This document shows, piece by piece, positions 38,160-48,026 of a stretch of DNA of 64,000 bases. The notes under the pieces are model-generated. The model did not search any database, had not been told where the DNA came from, and saw nothing but the letters and a program-made list of their open reading frames with translations. This DNA is from Thermomonas sp. XSG (GTDB lineage: Bacteria; Pseudomonadota; Gammaproteobacteria; Xanthomonadales; Xanthomonadaceae). Where the stretch lies: positions 1,504,001 to 1,568,000 of the forward strand of contig NZ_CP061497.1 in NCBI RefSeq assembly GCF_014678725.1, in the 5' to 3' direction. Every line of letters starts with the position of its first letter. The stretch's first letter is position 1. Both the position numbers and the translations under genes were made by a program.

Positions 38160-39260
38160 TCACAGGCGCAACGGCATCACCACGTGGCGGGCGTGGTGGC
38201 TGCCAGCGCCACGCACCAGCGCGGACGAGTTGGCATCCCGCAACTGCATGACAACGAATTCGTCGCGCAGCGCACCCAATGCTTCCAGCAGATAGGTGAC
38301 GTTGAAGCCGATCGCCAGCGTATCGACGTGGGTTTCCGCCTCGACCTCTTCCTGCGCCTCTTCCTGCTCTGGGTTGTGCGCGCTGATCTTGAGCAGGTTG
38401 GGCGACACCTCGACGCGTACCCCGCGGTACTTTTCGTTGGACAGGATCGAGGCACGCTGCAGCGCGGCGCGCAGGGCTTCCCGGTCGATCTTGACCTCGC
38501 GGTCGGCGCCAATCGGGATCACCGCCTCGTAATCGGGGAACTTGCCGTCGATCAGCTTGCTGGTGAAGGTCACGTCGTCGCGCTTGACGCGAATGTGGCC
38601 CTTGCCCAGTTCCAGCTCGATCTGGCGGTCGCCACCTTCAAGCAGGCGCTGCAGTTCCTGCACGCCCTTGCGCGGCACGATGATCTGCCGCTTGCCGCCG
38701 TGGCCCTGGCCCAGGCTGGTTTCGCACAGCGCCAGGCGATGGCCATCGGTAGCCACGCAGCGCAGCGTGTCGTCACGCAGGTCGAACAGCAGGCCATTGA
38801 GGTAGTAGCGCACGTCCTGCTGCGCCATCGCGAACGCGGTGCGCTCAAGCAGCTCCTTCAGGGCGGCCTCGGGCACGCTGACCTGCTCGGTGGCGTCGAC
38901 TTCGTCCAGCGAGGGAAAGTCGTTGGCTGGCAGGGTTGCCAGGCTGAAACGGCTGCGGCCGGCCTGCACGGTCACCTTGTCGCCACTCTGGCTGATCGTG
39001 ACCCGGCTGCCGTCCGGCAGGGCGCGGACGATGTCGAACAACTTGCGCGCCGGAATGGTGATCTCTCCGTCCTGCGCCTCCTCGACTGCCGTGCGCGCGA
39101 CCATTTCGACTTCGAGGTCGGTACCCGTCAGCGCCAGCTGCCCGCCGCTGACGCGGACCAGCAGGTTCGCCAGGACCGGCAGGGTATGCCGGCGCTCAAC
39201 CACATTGACGACCTGCGCCAACGGCTTCAGCAGGACTTCGCGTTGCAGGGAAAACCGCAT
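38160..39260 (-). CDS. dnaN: DNA polymerase III beta sliding clamp
   Basis: 366 residues, the normal length. It forms the dimeric ring that tethers replicative polymerase to DNA. The N-terminus MRFSLQREVLLKPLAQVVNVVERRHTLPVLANLLV is standard. Three clamp repeats are present, with LRCVATDGHRLALCE in domain 2 and a C-terminus ending VVMPLRL (the usual MPMRL position). A Glu-rich insertion (NPEQEEAQEEVEAETHVD) sits in domain 3. It follows the presumed oriC and precedes recF with 137 nt between. Confidence 0.97.
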   Translation of the reverse strand: MRFSLQREVLLKPLAQVVNVVERRHTLPVLANLLVRVSGGQLALTGTDLEVEMVARTAVEEAQDGEITIPARKLFDIVRALPDGSRVTISQSGDKVTVQAGRSRFSLATLPANDFPSLDEVDATEQVSVPEAALKELLERTAFAMAQQDVRYYLNGLLFDLRDDTLRCVATDGHRLALCETSLGQGHGGKRQIIVPRKGVQELQRLLEGGDRQIELELGKGHIRVKRDDVTFTSKLIDGKFPDYEAVIPIGADREVKIDREALRAALQRASILSNEKYRGVRVEVSPNLLKISAHNPEQEEAQEEVEAETHVDTLAIGFNVTYLLEALGALRDEFVVMQLRDANSSALVRGAGSHHARHVVMPLRL

Positions 39261-39516
39261 GTAGACCCCTCACCCTTTTGGCTGATTCGAAGGGCTGCCG
39301 GCTGGCATGCCCTTGCTTCTTGAATATGGATAAATCTTTAAAGTCGGTGGTGCTGGAGCAACGAAAAACCCGGGATATCTATCGCAAGCCTTTGTTTCAA
39401 AACAAATTAATGGGCGAGCAAAGCAGGGGTAAAACCGCCCGGCAAACCGGGGATAACCTGTGGATGGTTTTCGGCCGGAAGAATCATCCCCCGGTTATCC
39501 ACAGCTCGTCCCGACT
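39261..39516. other. Probable chromosomal replication origin (oriC) between dnaA and dnaN
   Basis: 256-nt non-coding gap. A perfect DnaA box TTATCCACA lies at 39495-39503. Near matches on the opposite strand are TATGGATAA at 39325-39333 (8/9), TGTGGATGG at 39459-39467 (7/9) and CGGGGATAA at 39448-39456 (7/9). Two AT-rich stretches, 39317-39345 and 39390-39411, stand out against the GC-rich background. The second contains the dyad TTTGTTT-CA-AAACAAA (39391-39406) and is the best unwinding-element candidate. The dnaA-dnaN gap is the usual gammaproteobacterial xanthomonad origin position. Confidence 0.78.
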
Positions 39517-40845
39517 TCATTCACTGAGTTTGCGGATCAACTTGTCCCAGTCCTCGTGGAGCTTCCCGTCGCTTTCCATCAGCGTGCGGATCTGCCGGCA
39601 GGCGTGCAGCACGGTGGTGTGGTCGCGGCCATCGAACGCCATGCCGATCTCCGGCAGGCTGTGTTCGGTCAGTTCCTTGGCCAACGCCATCGCCACCTGT
39701 CGCGGTCGCGCCAGCGACCGGGTGCGCTTCTTGCCCAGCATCTCCCGCAGCTGCAGACCGTAGTAGTCTGCCACGGCCTTCTGGATGTTGGCGATGCTGA
39801 TGGCCTGCTGTTGCGCGCGCCACAGGTCACGCAGGGTTTCCTGGGCGAACTCCATGGTCACCGGTCGCCCCAGCAGGCCGGCCTGGGCGGTCAGCTTGTT
39901 GATCGCGCCTTCCAGCTCGCGCACGTTGCTGCGCATCTTCTTGGCGATCAGCTGCGCCACTTCGTCGGGGATCACCGCCCCGCGCTCGCGCGCCTTGGAG
40001 AGCACGATCTGGGCGCGGGTCTCGAAGTCCGGCGGGTCGATCGCCACTGACAGGCCCCAGCCGAGCCGCGACTTCAGCCGCGGTTCCAGGCCGTCCACCT
40101 CGCGCGGGTAGCGGTCGCAGGTCATGATGATCTGCTGGCGGCCCTCGAACAGCGCGTTGAAGGTGTGGAAGAACTCCTCCTGGGTGCGGTCCTTGCCGGC
40201 GAAGAACTGGATGTCGTCGATCAGCAATGCGTCGATTTTCTGGAACTGGCGCTTGAACTGGTCGGTGGTCTTTTCCTGCAGCGAGCGGAAGAACGCGTCA
40301 TAGAACGTGTTCGAGCGCAGGTACAGCACCCGCGCGGCCGGGTTGAGCCGGCGCATCTCGTTGCCCGCCGCGAACATCAGGTGGGTCTTGCCGAGGCCGG
40401 TGCCGCCGTACAGCAGCAGCGGGTTGTGGGTGCGTTCGCCGGGCTTCTGCGCCGCGTGCCAGGCGGCGGCACGGGCCAGCTGGTTGCTGCGGCCCTCGAC
40501 GAAGTTGTCGAAGCTGTAATGCGGATCGACGTTGCCGTGGAAGGGCTCGACCACGGCGGTGGGCGCGGCCTTGGCCGGCGTTGGCGGGTTCACCGGCGCT
40601 GCCGGCGCGCGCTTCGGGGCGCCGATGTCGACCACCACGTCGCCACTACCGTCGAAATGGCGGACCAGCTCGCGGATACGCTCGAGGAACCGGCTCTGGA
40701 CTTCGTCACGGACGAAGGCATTGGGGGCATACAGGACCAGCCCGCCATCGCGCCGGTCCGCCTGGAGCGGTTTGAGCCACATGCTCACCTCATCCTGCGG
40801 GAGTTCTGTTTCGAGGCGTTGCAGGCAGGCGGGCCAGACGTGCAT
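39517..40845 (-). CDS. dnaA: Chromosomal replication initiator protein DnaA
   Basis: 442 residues. Domain I ([26 protein letters not shown]), a Pro/Ala-rich linker, the AAA+ domain with [19 protein letters not shown], Walker [18 protein letters not shown], Walker [26 protein letters not shown], and the domain IV DNA-binding motif [19 protein letters not shown] 40845 (MHVWPACL) is the family start; the frame stays open upstream for 218 more codons without homology. A perfect DnaA box sits 55 nt upstream, consistent with autoregulation. Confidence 0.97.
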   Translation of the reverse strand: MHVWPACLQRLETELPQDEVSMWLKPLQADRRDGGLVLYAPNAFVRDEVQSRFLERIRELVRHFDGSGDVVVDIGAPKRAPAAPVNPPTPAKAAPTAVVEPFHGNVDPHYSFDNFVEGRSNQLARAAAWHAAQKPGERTHNPLLLYGGTGLGKTHLMFAAGNEMRRLNPAARVLYLRSNTFYDAFFRSLQEKTTDQFKRQFQKIDALLIDDIQFFAGKDRTQEEFFHTFNALFEGRQQIIMTCDRYPREVDGLEPRLKSRLGWGLSVAIDPPDFETRAQIVLSKARERGAVIPDEVAQLIAKKMRSNVRELEGAINKLTAQAGLLGRPVTMEFAQETLRDLWRAQQQAISIANIQKAVADYYGLQLREMLGKKRTRSLARPRQVAMALAKELTEHSLPEIGMAFDGRDHTTVLHACRQIRTLMESDGKLHEDWDKLIRKLSE

Positions 40846-40899
40846 GGGTCGAGGGATCCGGAAAAAAGCGCGGGCGGCCGAACCGGGATGCCCGGCGGC

Positions 40900-40908
40900 T
40901 GTGGATAA
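40900..40908 (-). promoter_or_regulatory. DnaA box in the dnaA leader
   Basis: TGTGGATAA on the plus strand is TTATCCACA on the coding strand of dnaA, a 9/9 consensus box. It lies between the putative dnaA promoter and the start codon and suits DnaA autorepression. Confidence 0.75.
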
Positions 40909-40922
40909 GATGGGAACTGGGC

Positions 40923-40951
40923 AGGTTACCACTGCGTCCGGGTGCCGCCAA
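40923..40951 (-). promoter_or_regulatory. Putative dnaA promoter
   Basis: On the minus strand TTGGCG (40951-40946), 17 nt, then TGG-TAACCT (-10 at 40928-40923) with an extended TG. The match is partial; position upstream of the DnaA box and dnaA is its main support. Confidence 0.4.
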
Positions 40952-40983
40952 ACCGGCAGCAGGCCCGTTAACAGCAGGCGGAC

Positions 40984-41012
40984 TTGCGTGGGCCCCGTTG
41001 GCCCGCTATCAT
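40984..41012 (+). promoter_or_regulatory. Putative rpmH promoter
   Basis: TTGCGT (40984-40989), 17 nt, TATCAT (41007-41012), 40 nt before the rpmH start. Spacing is ideal and both boxes match four or five of six consensus bases. It would drive rpmH-rnpA-yidC. Confidence 0.6.
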
Positions 41013-41052
41013 TCCGCGTCTTATTCTCTGAAACAAAGCAAGCAGGCCCGCC

Positions 41053-41193
41053 ATGGCGACCAAGCGCACCTACCAGCCCAGCAACCTCAAGCGCAAGCGT
41101 GATCACGGCTTCCGCGCCCGTATGGCCACCGCCGACGGCCGCAAGGTGCTGGCGCGCCGCCGCGCCAAGGGCCGTCGTCGCCTGACCGTCTGA
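41053..41193 (+). CDS. rpmH: 50S ribosomal protein L34
   Basis: 46 residues, very basic: [19 protein letters not shown], then [23 protein letters not shown] and LTV. This is the complete L34 of the large ribosomal subunit. It is the first gene of the rpmH-rnpA-yidC cluster, facing away from dnaA. A 43-nt gap separates it from rnpA. Confidence 0.97.
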   Translation: MATKRTYQPSNLKRKRDHGFRARMATADGRKVLARRRAKGRRRLTV

Positions 41194-41236
41194 CCTTCGG
41201 GTCGGATCGCGCGTCCGGCGCCCGCGCCGGAACCGA

Positions 41237-41746
41237 ATGACGTTGCCAGCGATGCCCCAGACGCCGGCGTCCAAGCAGGATGCCGGCGTTGTCGCGTTTG
41301 CGCGACGCAAGGCCGCCGGGTTCCCGCCTGCCGCGCGGGTCCGCGCCAAGGCCGAGTTTACCCGTGTGTTCGATGGCGGCCGGCGCACTGCCGAGCCGCG
41401 CCTGGCCCTGCACTGGCTGGCCGATGGCGCACCGCCGCGGCTGGGCCTGGCGGTCTCGCGCAAGGTCGATCCCAATGCGGTCGGACGCAACCGCATCAAG
41501 CGCGCCCTGCGCGAATGCTTCCGCCGGCTGCGACCGCAGCTGCAGGGCGGAGCCTATGTCGTGGTTGCCCGCAGCGGCGCCGCCCGAGCCGATAACCCGG
41601 CGCTGCAGGCGGCGTTGCAACAGCTGCTGACGCGCGCCGGCGCGTTGCCCCTGCCGGCTGCGGCCGGCACAATGCCGCCCGCCGATTCCCCGGCTTCTCC
41701 CGATGTGGCCGCGCCACAAGCGCGCCCCGAGACCCCTGCCCAATGA
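41237..41746 (+). CDS. rnpA: Ribonuclease P protein component
   Basis: 169 residues, longer than the usual 110-150. The RNase P fold is visible: [58 protein letters not shown] (the RNR signature) and [14 protein letters not shown]. It binds the RnpB ribozyme to process tRNA 5' ends. Both the 30-residue N-terminal extension and the Pro/Ala-rich C-terminal tail (about 35 residues) look unstructured. A start at 41252 is also possible. Its stop overlaps yidC by 4 nt. No yidD is found between them. Confidence 0.92.
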   Translation: MTLPAMPQTPASKQDAGVVAFARRKAAGFPPAARVRAKAEFTRVFDGGRRTAEPRLALHWLADGAPPRLGLAVSRKVDPNAVGRNRIKRALRECFRRLRPQLQGGAYVVVARSGAARADNPALQAALQQLLTRAGALPLPAAAGTMPPADSPASPDVAAPQARPETPAQ

Positions 41747-43380
41747 ACCAGATCCGTACGTTCCTGCTGATTGCCTGGCTGATGGTGGCGTTCCTGCTGT
41801 GGCAGGAATGGGGCAAGGAGAAGGTCGCCGCGGCGCAGCCTGCACCGGCGGTTCCGGCAGCCATGCAGGGCGAGGTGCCGGCCGCTGCCGCGCACCCGGC
41901 GGCAGCGCCCGCCACGGGTGCCGTTGCCCAGGCCAGTGCGGTCGCCGCGGCGCCGACCCTGCGTCTGCGCAATGACGTACTGGCGCTGGAGCTGAACGGC
42001 CGTGACGTGACCCGCGCGGAACTCGTCCGCTACCCGCAGACCCGCGCCGCTGGGAGCCCGCCGGTGGTGCTGTTCGATACCGATCCGGCCCGCTTCTTCG
42101 CCGCGGAAGCCTTCTGGCGCGGCATCGACGGGGTGGAGCTGGCGCTGCAGCCGCAGGGCGAGGCGCGCGAGATCGTGCTGGCCGATGGTGCCGCCGAGGT
42201 GCAGGCACGTTTCGTCGCCACCGCCGCCAACGGCATGCAGCTGCAGCGGACCTACACGCTGGCGCGCGGCAGCTATGCGCTGCGGGTGCGTGATGAGCTG
42301 GTCAACGCCGGCGCTACCGCCTGGACCGGCGACATCGAGCGCCGGCTCGAGCGCGTGCCGCCGGCGGTCAAGACCGGTTTCACCAACCCGGAATCGTTCA
42401 GTCTCAACGGTGCTGCCTGGTACAGCCCGGAAGAGAAGTACGAGAAGCGCAAGTATCCGAATTTCGTCGAGGACGGCCCGCTCAACCAGCAGGTCACCGG
42501 CGGCTGGGTGGCGCTGTCGCAGCATTATTTCCTCGGCGCCTGGGTGCCGCAGAAGGACCAGGCGGCGTTGTACTCGCTGGCCCAGAAGGGCCACCTCTAC
42601 AGCATCGCCGCGCGCGGCCCGCGGGTCACCCTGGCCCCCGGCCAGCGCTTCCAGAGCGATGCCACCCTGTGGGTCGGTCCCAAACTGGCCGACAAGCTGG
42701 ATGCCACTGCGCCCGGCCTGGGCCTGGCGATGGATTACGGCATCTTCACCGTGTTGTCCAAGCCGATCCACTGGGTCATGACCCAGCTGCACAAGCTCAC
42801 CCACAACTGGGGCTGGGCGATCGTGCTGCTGGTGGTGCTGATCAAGCTGATCCTGTATCCGCTGTCGGCCGCGCAGTACAAGTCGATGGCGAAGATGCGC
42901 CGGTTCCAGCCGCGCATCGCCCAGCTGAAGGAGCGCTACGGCGAGGACAAGCAGAAGTTCCAGATGGCGATGCTGGATCTGTACAAGAAGGAGAAGATCA
43001 ATCCGGCCGGCGGCTGCCTGCCGATCTTCATCCAGATGCCGGTGTTCCTGGCGCTGTACTACGTGCTGCTGGAGGCGGTCGAGCTGCGCCAGGCCCCCTG
43101 GATCATCGGCTGGGTCAGCGACCTGACCGCGCGTGACCCGTTCTTCATCCTGCCGATCCTCAATGGCGTGGTGATGTGGCTGACCCAGAAGATGTCGCCG
43201 ATGGTCGGCGTGGATCCCATGCAGCAGAAGATGATGCAGATGATGCCGCTGGTGATGGCGGTGATGTTCGCCTTCTTCCCGGCCGGCCTGGTCCTGTACT
43301 GGGTGACCAACGGCGCGCTGGGCATGGCCCAGCAGTGGTGGAACATGAAGCGCTTCGCCGAGGAACCGGCGAAGGCCTGA
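41743..43380 (+). CDS. yidC: Membrane protein insertase YidC
   Basis: 545 residues. Inserts and folds inner-membrane proteins, with or without SecYEG. N-terminal helix (IRTFLLIAWLMVAFLLWQEWG), Ala/Pro linker, a large periplasmic beta domain (residues about 70-330), then the Oxa1 core: HNWGWAIVLLVVLIKLILYPLSAAQYKSMAKMRRFQPRIAQLKERY with the hydrophilic-groove Arg/Lys region, GGCLPIFIQMPVFLALYYVL and a final helix pair ending WWNMKRFAEEPAKA. Start overlaps rnpA (ATGA). Confidence 0.96.
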   Translation: MNQIRTFLLIAWLMVAFLLWQEWGKEKVAAAQPAPAVPAAMQGEVPAAAAHPAAAPATGAVAQASAVAAAPTLRLRNDVLALELNGRDVTRAELVRYPQTRAAGSPPVVLFDTDPARFFAAEAFWRGIDGVELALQPQGEAREIVLADGAAEVQARFVATAANGMQLQRTYTLARGSYALRVRDELVNAGATAWTGDIERRLERVPPAVKTGFTNPESFSLNGAAWYSPEEKYEKRKYPNFVEDGPLNQQVTGGWVALSQHYFLGAWVPQKDQAALYSLAQKGHLYSIAARGPRVTLAPGQRFQSDATLWVGPKLADKLDATAPGLGLAMDYGIFTVLSKPIHWVMTQLHKLTHNWGWAIVLLVVLIKLILYPLSAAQYKSMAKMRRFQPRIAQLKERYGEDKQKFQMAMLDLYKKEKINPAGGCLPIFIQMPVFLALYYVLLEAVELRQAPWIIGWVSDLTARDPFFILPILNGVVMWLTQKMSPMVGVDPMQQKMMQMMPLVMAVMFAFFPAGLVLYWVTNGALGMAQQWWNMKRFAEEPAKA

Positions 43381-43399
43381 TGCGCGTTCCCGCCCGCGA

Positions 43400-43417
43400 T
43401 GCCGCCTGATGGCGGCA
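43400..43417 (+). terminator. Small hairpin after yidC
   Basis: TGCCGCC-TGAT-GGCGGCA forms a 7-bp stem 20 nt after the yidC stop. No T-run follows, so it may act as an mRNA 3' end stabiliser or Rho-linked element, not a classic terminator. Confidence 0.35.
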
Positions 43418-43535
43418 CGCGGCATGCCATGGGCGATACGCCCGGCATACGCACGCTGCCGGGAAGCGCCATGGAAGATTCCAGGCAGGGCCCGGCCTTG
43501 GCGACGCCAGGCCGGAATGCCGGATCCGATCTGAC

Positions 43536-44876
43536 ATGATTCACCCCATGCCTGACACCGACACCATCGTTGCCATCGCCACCGCGCCCGGCGCCGGCGG
43601 CGTGGGCATCGTGCGGCTGTCGGGCGTGGACGCCCGCGCCATCGGCGAACGCATCTGCGGCCGTCCGCTGCGGGTGCGCGTGGCGCAATACGCGCGCTTC
43701 ACCGACGCCGACGGCGCCACCCTCGACGATGGCATCGCCCTGTACTTCGCCGCCCCCGCCAGCTTCACCGGCGAGGACGTGGTGGAGCTGCAGGCGCATG
43801 GCGGCCCGGTGCTGCTGCGCGAACTGGTGGCGCGCTGCGTGGCGCTGGGTGCGCGCCAGGCCGGGCCCGGCGAATTCAGCCAGCGCGCCTTCCTTAACGG
43901 CAAGCTCGACCTGGTGCAGGCAGAAGCCATCGCCGACCTCATCGCGGCCGGCGATGCGCGCGCGGCGCGTGCGGCGCGGCGGTCGCTGGATGGCGCCTTC
44001 TCGCAGCGCGTCGACGCGTTGATGGCGCAGTTGCTGGCGATCCGCGTGCATGTCGAGGCGGCGATCGACTTCGCCGACGAATCACTGGACACGCTCGGCG
44101 GCACCGCGCTGCGCGAGCGGTTGCAGCAGGCACGCGCCACCCTGGCGCAGCTGCGGGTGGACGCGGAGCGCGGCCGCAAACTGCGCGATGGCCTGCACGT
44201 GGTACTGGTCGGCCCGCCCAACGCGGGCAAGAGCTCCCTGCTCAACGCGCTGGCCGGCAGCGAACGCGCCATCGTCACCGACATCGCCGGCACCACCCGC
44301 GACGTGCTGCAGGAAACCATCCGCATCGACGGGGTCGAGCTGACCCTGGTCGATACCGCCGGCTTGCGCCGTGCCGACGACGCCATCGAAGCCGAGGGCA
44401 TCCGCCGCGCCCGCGGCGAGCTGGCGCGCGCCGACCTCGCGCTGGCGGTGCTGGATGCCCGCGATCCCGATGCAGGGCGCGCCGCCCTCGCGGGGGACCT
44501 GGCCGACGTCGCGCAGGTGCTGTGGCTGCACAACAAGGCCGACCTGCTGCCGGCGCCGCCCGCGCTGGGCGACGACGCGCTGGCGGTGTCGGCGCATACG
44601 GGCCAGGGCCTTCCACAGCTGCACCAGCGCCTGTTCGGGCTGGCTGGCGGCGGTGTGGGCGAAGGCGCGTTCTCGGCGCGTGCGCGCCACGTGCAGGCGC
44701 TGGCGCAGGCCGGCGACTGGCTGGCACAAGCCGCGGCGGAACTGTCCGCCGAGCGCCTGGAACTGGCCGCCGAAGCGTTGCTGCGCGCACACGATGCGCT
44801 GGGCGGAATCGGCGGCCGGGTCGACGCAGACGGATTACTAGGTCACATTTTCGCGTCGTTCTGCATCGGTAAATGA
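43536..44876 (+). CDS. mnmE: tRNA modification GTPase MnmE (TrmE)
   Basis: 446 residues. With MnmG it makes 5-carboxymethylaminomethyl-uridine at the tRNA wobble position. N-terminal folate-binding domain ([64 protein letters not shown]). The G domain inserts with [32 protein letters not shown] and NKAD. The C-terminus has the catalytic CIGK. ATG 43536 and ATG 43548 are both possible; the second matches the length of other MnmE proteins and neither has a strong Shine-Dalgarno. Confidence 0.95.
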   Translation: MIHPMPDTDTIVAIATAPGAGGVGIVRLSGVDARAIGERICGRPLRVRVAQYARFTDADGATLDDGIALYFAAPASFTGEDVVELQAHGGPVLLRELVARCVALGARQAGPGEFSQRAFLNGKLDLVQAEAIADLIAAGDARAARAARRSLDGAFSQRVDALMAQLLAIRVHVEAAIDFADESLDTLGGTALRERLQQARATLAQLRVDAERGRKLRDGLHVVLVGPPNAGKSSLLNALAGSERAIVTDIAGTTRDVLQETIRIDGVELTLVDTAGLRRADDAIEAEGIRRARGELARADLALAVLDARDPDAGRAALAGDLADVAQVLWLHNKADLLPAPPALGDDALAVSAHTGQGLPQLHQRLFGLAGGGVGEGAFSARARHVQALAQAGDWLAQAAAELSAERLELAAEALLRAHDALGGIGGRVDADGLLGHIFASFCIGK

Positions 44877-44951
44877 GCGGTTCCCCTTGACAGCGGAGGG
44901 TCGGATACCGCGTGCTATCCTGAAAAACGCTGTGCATCAACAGGGGAAAAC

Positions 44952-45983
44952 GTGATGACTGCAAGCAACAAGACCCGCAAGGGCTGGGTGCCGGTTGCAT
45001 TGACCGTGGCCGTGGCGTGCGCGCTGACGGCATGCAAGAAGGACGAACAGGCGGCGACGGGCCCGCAAGCGGCGCAACAGGCCGCGCCCGCGCCCACGCC
45101 GGAAACGGTGGTGGCGGCGTCGGTGTCGGCGATGGGGGTCGACCAGCTGCGCGATGCGGCCAACACCGCGTACAACGACAACCGCTTGTATGCGCCGGCC
45201 GGCAACAACGCGATGGAGTACTACCTGGCGTTGCGCGACAAGCAGCCGGGTGATGCCGGTGCGTCCAGTGCCCTCAGCGATCTGCTGCCGATGGCCGTGA
45301 TCGCCACCGAGCAGAGCATCGCCCGCGAGGACTTCGAAGAAGCCTCGCGACTGCTGGCGCTGATCGGCAAAGCGGATCCCAGCCATCCGGCGCTGGAGCG
45401 CCTGAAGACCAGCGTCACCAGTGGCGAGGCGAAGCTCAAGCAGCAGGCCGAAACCCAGAAGCTGACTGCCGAGGAAGAGGCCAAGCGCAAGGCTGACCAG
45501 CTCAAGCAACGCGAGGAAGACCAGCGCAAGCAGCAGGAGCAGCAGCGACAGCAGGTGGCACAGCAGGAGCAGAGCCAGCGCGAAGCGGCGCAGCGCGAGG
45601 CCGCGCAACGCGAGGCCGCACAGCGCGAAGCCGCCCAGCGTGAGGAGGCCCAGCGCGAGGCCGCGCAGCGCCAGCAGGCGGCGGCACCGCCGCCGGCCGC
45701 CGCGCGTCCCGCCGCGGCGTCGACCGAACTGCGGGCGATCAGCCAGCCCGGGCCGAAGTACCCGCCGGCGGCGCAGCGCGCAGGCGCTACCGGCTCGGTG
45801 CAAGTGGAATTCACCGTCGGCACGGACGGCAACATCGCCAGCGCCCGGGTGGTGTCTTCCGAGGGTACCCGCCAGTTCCAGCGCGAGTTCGAGCGCGAGG
45901 CGCTGAACGCGGTCAAGCGCTGGCGCTTCCAGCCCATTGGCCAGGCCACCACCAGCCGCCGCACGATTGCGTTCGAGCAGTAA
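44952..45983 (+). CDS. TonB C-terminal domain lipoprotein with QREAA repeats
   Basis: 343 residues. N-terminal signal with lipobox (VALTVAVACALTAC-KKDE, Cys about residue 28). A helical region (about 60-160) with AANTAYNDNRLYAPAGNNAMEYYLALRDKQPGD is followed by a long Gln/Lys/Glu/Arg coiled-coil, including six QREAA pentapeptide repeats (about residues 209-238). A TonB-type C-terminal domain ends it (PGPKYPPAAQRAGATGSVQVEFTV, then AVKRWRFQPI). A good AGGGGA Shine-Dalgarno and an extended -10 (TGCTATCCT, 44913-44921) precede it. A lipid anchor instead of the TonB helix is unusual. Confidence 0.85.
   Translation: MMTASNKTRKGWVPVALTVAVACALTACKKDEQAATGPQAAQQAAPAPTPETVVAASVSAMGVDQLRDAANTAYNDNRLYAPAGNNAMEYYLALRDKQPGDAGASSALSDLLPMAVIATEQSIAREDFEEASRLLALIGKADPSHPALERLKTSVTSGEAKLKQQAETQKLTAEEEAKRKADQLKQREEDQRKQQEQQRQQVAQQEQSQREAAQREAAQREAAQREAAQREEAQREAAQRQQAAAPPPAAARPAAASTELRAISQPGPKYPPAAQRAGATGSVQVEFTVGTDGNIASARVVSSEGTRQFQREFEREALNAVKRWRFQPIGQATTSRRTIAFEQ
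45576..45665 (+). repeat. Tandem 15-bp repeat encoding QREAA
   Basis: Six tandem 15-bp units based on CAGCGCGAGGCCGCG encode QREAA (the fifth is QREEA). They lie in the coiled-coil of the TonB-domain lipoprotein and could expand or contract in frame. Confidence 0.9.
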
Positions 45984-46002
45984 GCGCGCGGCGAGCGGCA
46001 AC

Positions 46003-46030
46003 AAAAAGCCCGGCGGAAGCCGGGCTTTTT
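46003..46030. terminator. Bidirectional Rho-independent terminator
   Basis: AAAAAGCCCGGC-GGAA-GCCGGGCTTTTT is a 12-bp symmetrical stem with A and T runs that give a T-tail on either strand. It separates the TonB-domain lipoprotein gene (plus) from the convergent ABC permease gene (minus). Confidence 0.92.
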
Positions 46031-46056
46031 GTTTGCACGGGAAGCGACCGGGTCGA

Positions 46057-47246
46057 TCAGGCCGAGATCGCGAGCTTCTCCTGCCGGTAGCGCCACACCG
46101 CCAGCGCCCACAGCAGCGCCGCCAGCGCCAGCGAGCTGGCCAGATACAGGCCCCACTGCTCCATCGAGGCGACCTCGCCACGCGAGATCTTCTGGATCAG
46201 CTGGTTCTGCGACAGGAACGGCACCGCGTACTGCCACACCGCAGTGTCCTTCAGCGGGTAGGCCATCAGGCCATAGGCAGGCAGCATCGGCAGCATCATC
46301 AGCCACATCATGTGGCTCTGCGCTTCCTTCATGCTCTTGGCGCCGGCGGCAAGGGCGGTGATCAGCGCAGTGCCGATCAGCACCAGCGGGGCCAGCGTCA
46401 GCAGCAGCTTGCCCATCGCCAGGAAACTCACGTCCATCTGCTTGGCCATGCCGCTGGCCAGGGTGGCCGTGAGCTTGAAGGCGACCAGGATCAGCAGCAT
46501 CGAGATCATCCCCAGCAGTGCCGCCGCCAGCATCTTGCCGCCCACCAGCGCCGCGCGCGAAGCCGGCGTGGCCAGCAGCGGTTCCAGCGACTGGCGTTCG
46601 CGTTCGCCGGCGGTGGTGTCCATCGCCAGGTGCGCGCCGCCGATGAAGGCGAAGATGGTCAGGATCATCGGCAGCAGGATCGACATGAACTGGCTGTTCT
46701 TGGCTTCCGGCGTGGCCATGTCGCGGGTGCCGACGTGCAACGGAGTGGCGACGCCGGGGTTGATGCCGCGGATCAGCAACCGCATCGCGCCGACGCCGTT
46801 GCCGTAGCTCTCCAGCACCTTGCTCACCCGCGCCACTTTGACGTCGCCGTTGCGGCGGGTGGTGTCGGTGATGATGTCGATCTTGGCGGGCTTGCCGGCG
46901 TGCCAGTCCTTGGCGAAGTCGGCATCGACGGCCAGCGCGAGGTCTTCCTGCTGGGCACGCACGCGCGCCTCGATGTCGGCTGGCGCCGGCTTCGCCTCGA
47001 TGCCGTAGCTGGCCAGGAACTTCATCAGGTTCGGTGCCCGCTCGATGCCGACCACCGGCACCTGCAGGGTCTTCTCCAGCTGGGTTTCGGCGCGCATCTG
47101 GGTGAGCTTGCCGATGCCGAGGAAGATCAGCGGATACAGCAGCGGCGCCATCAGCAACGACAGCAGGAAGGTGCGGCGGTCGCGGAAGAAGTCCAGCCAT
47201 TCCTTGCGCATCACCGTCAACATCGCGGTGGTGAACGACGTCTTGT

Positions 47247-47250
<4 letters not shown>
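46057..47250 (-). CDS. ABC-2 type exporter permease (NatB-like)
   Basis: 397 residues. Cytoplasmic N-terminus with MRKEWLDFFRDRRTFLLSLLMAPLLYPLIF as helix 1, a large extracytoplasmic domain (about residues 50-200), then five to six helices including FMSILLPMILTIFAFIGGAHLAMDTTAGERERQSLEPLLATP and WLMMLPMLPAYGLMAYPLKD. This is the NatB pattern (Na+ or other exporters). It overlaps the ATP-binding subunit gene by 4 nt and ends at the bidirectional terminator. The substrate is unknown. Confidence 0.88.
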
Positions 47251-48002
<752 letters not shown>

Positions 48003-48026
48003 TGCAAGCGTCCTGTTGGAGGGGGC

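Noticed and set aside
39517-41499. 660-codon version of DnaA extending through the rpmH promoter
   Set aside because: The family N-terminus starts at 40845. The upstream extension runs antisense through rpmH and has no homology.
44887-44921. TTGACA and TATCCT before the TonB-domain lipoprotein gene as a classic -35/-10 pair
   Set aside because: The boxes are 23 nt apart, too far for sigma-70. The TGCTATCCT extended -10 alone remains possible.
45576-45665. Regular repeats considered as a CRISPR array
   Set aside because: Units are contiguous 15-bp coding repeats without spacers, in frame with a protein gene.
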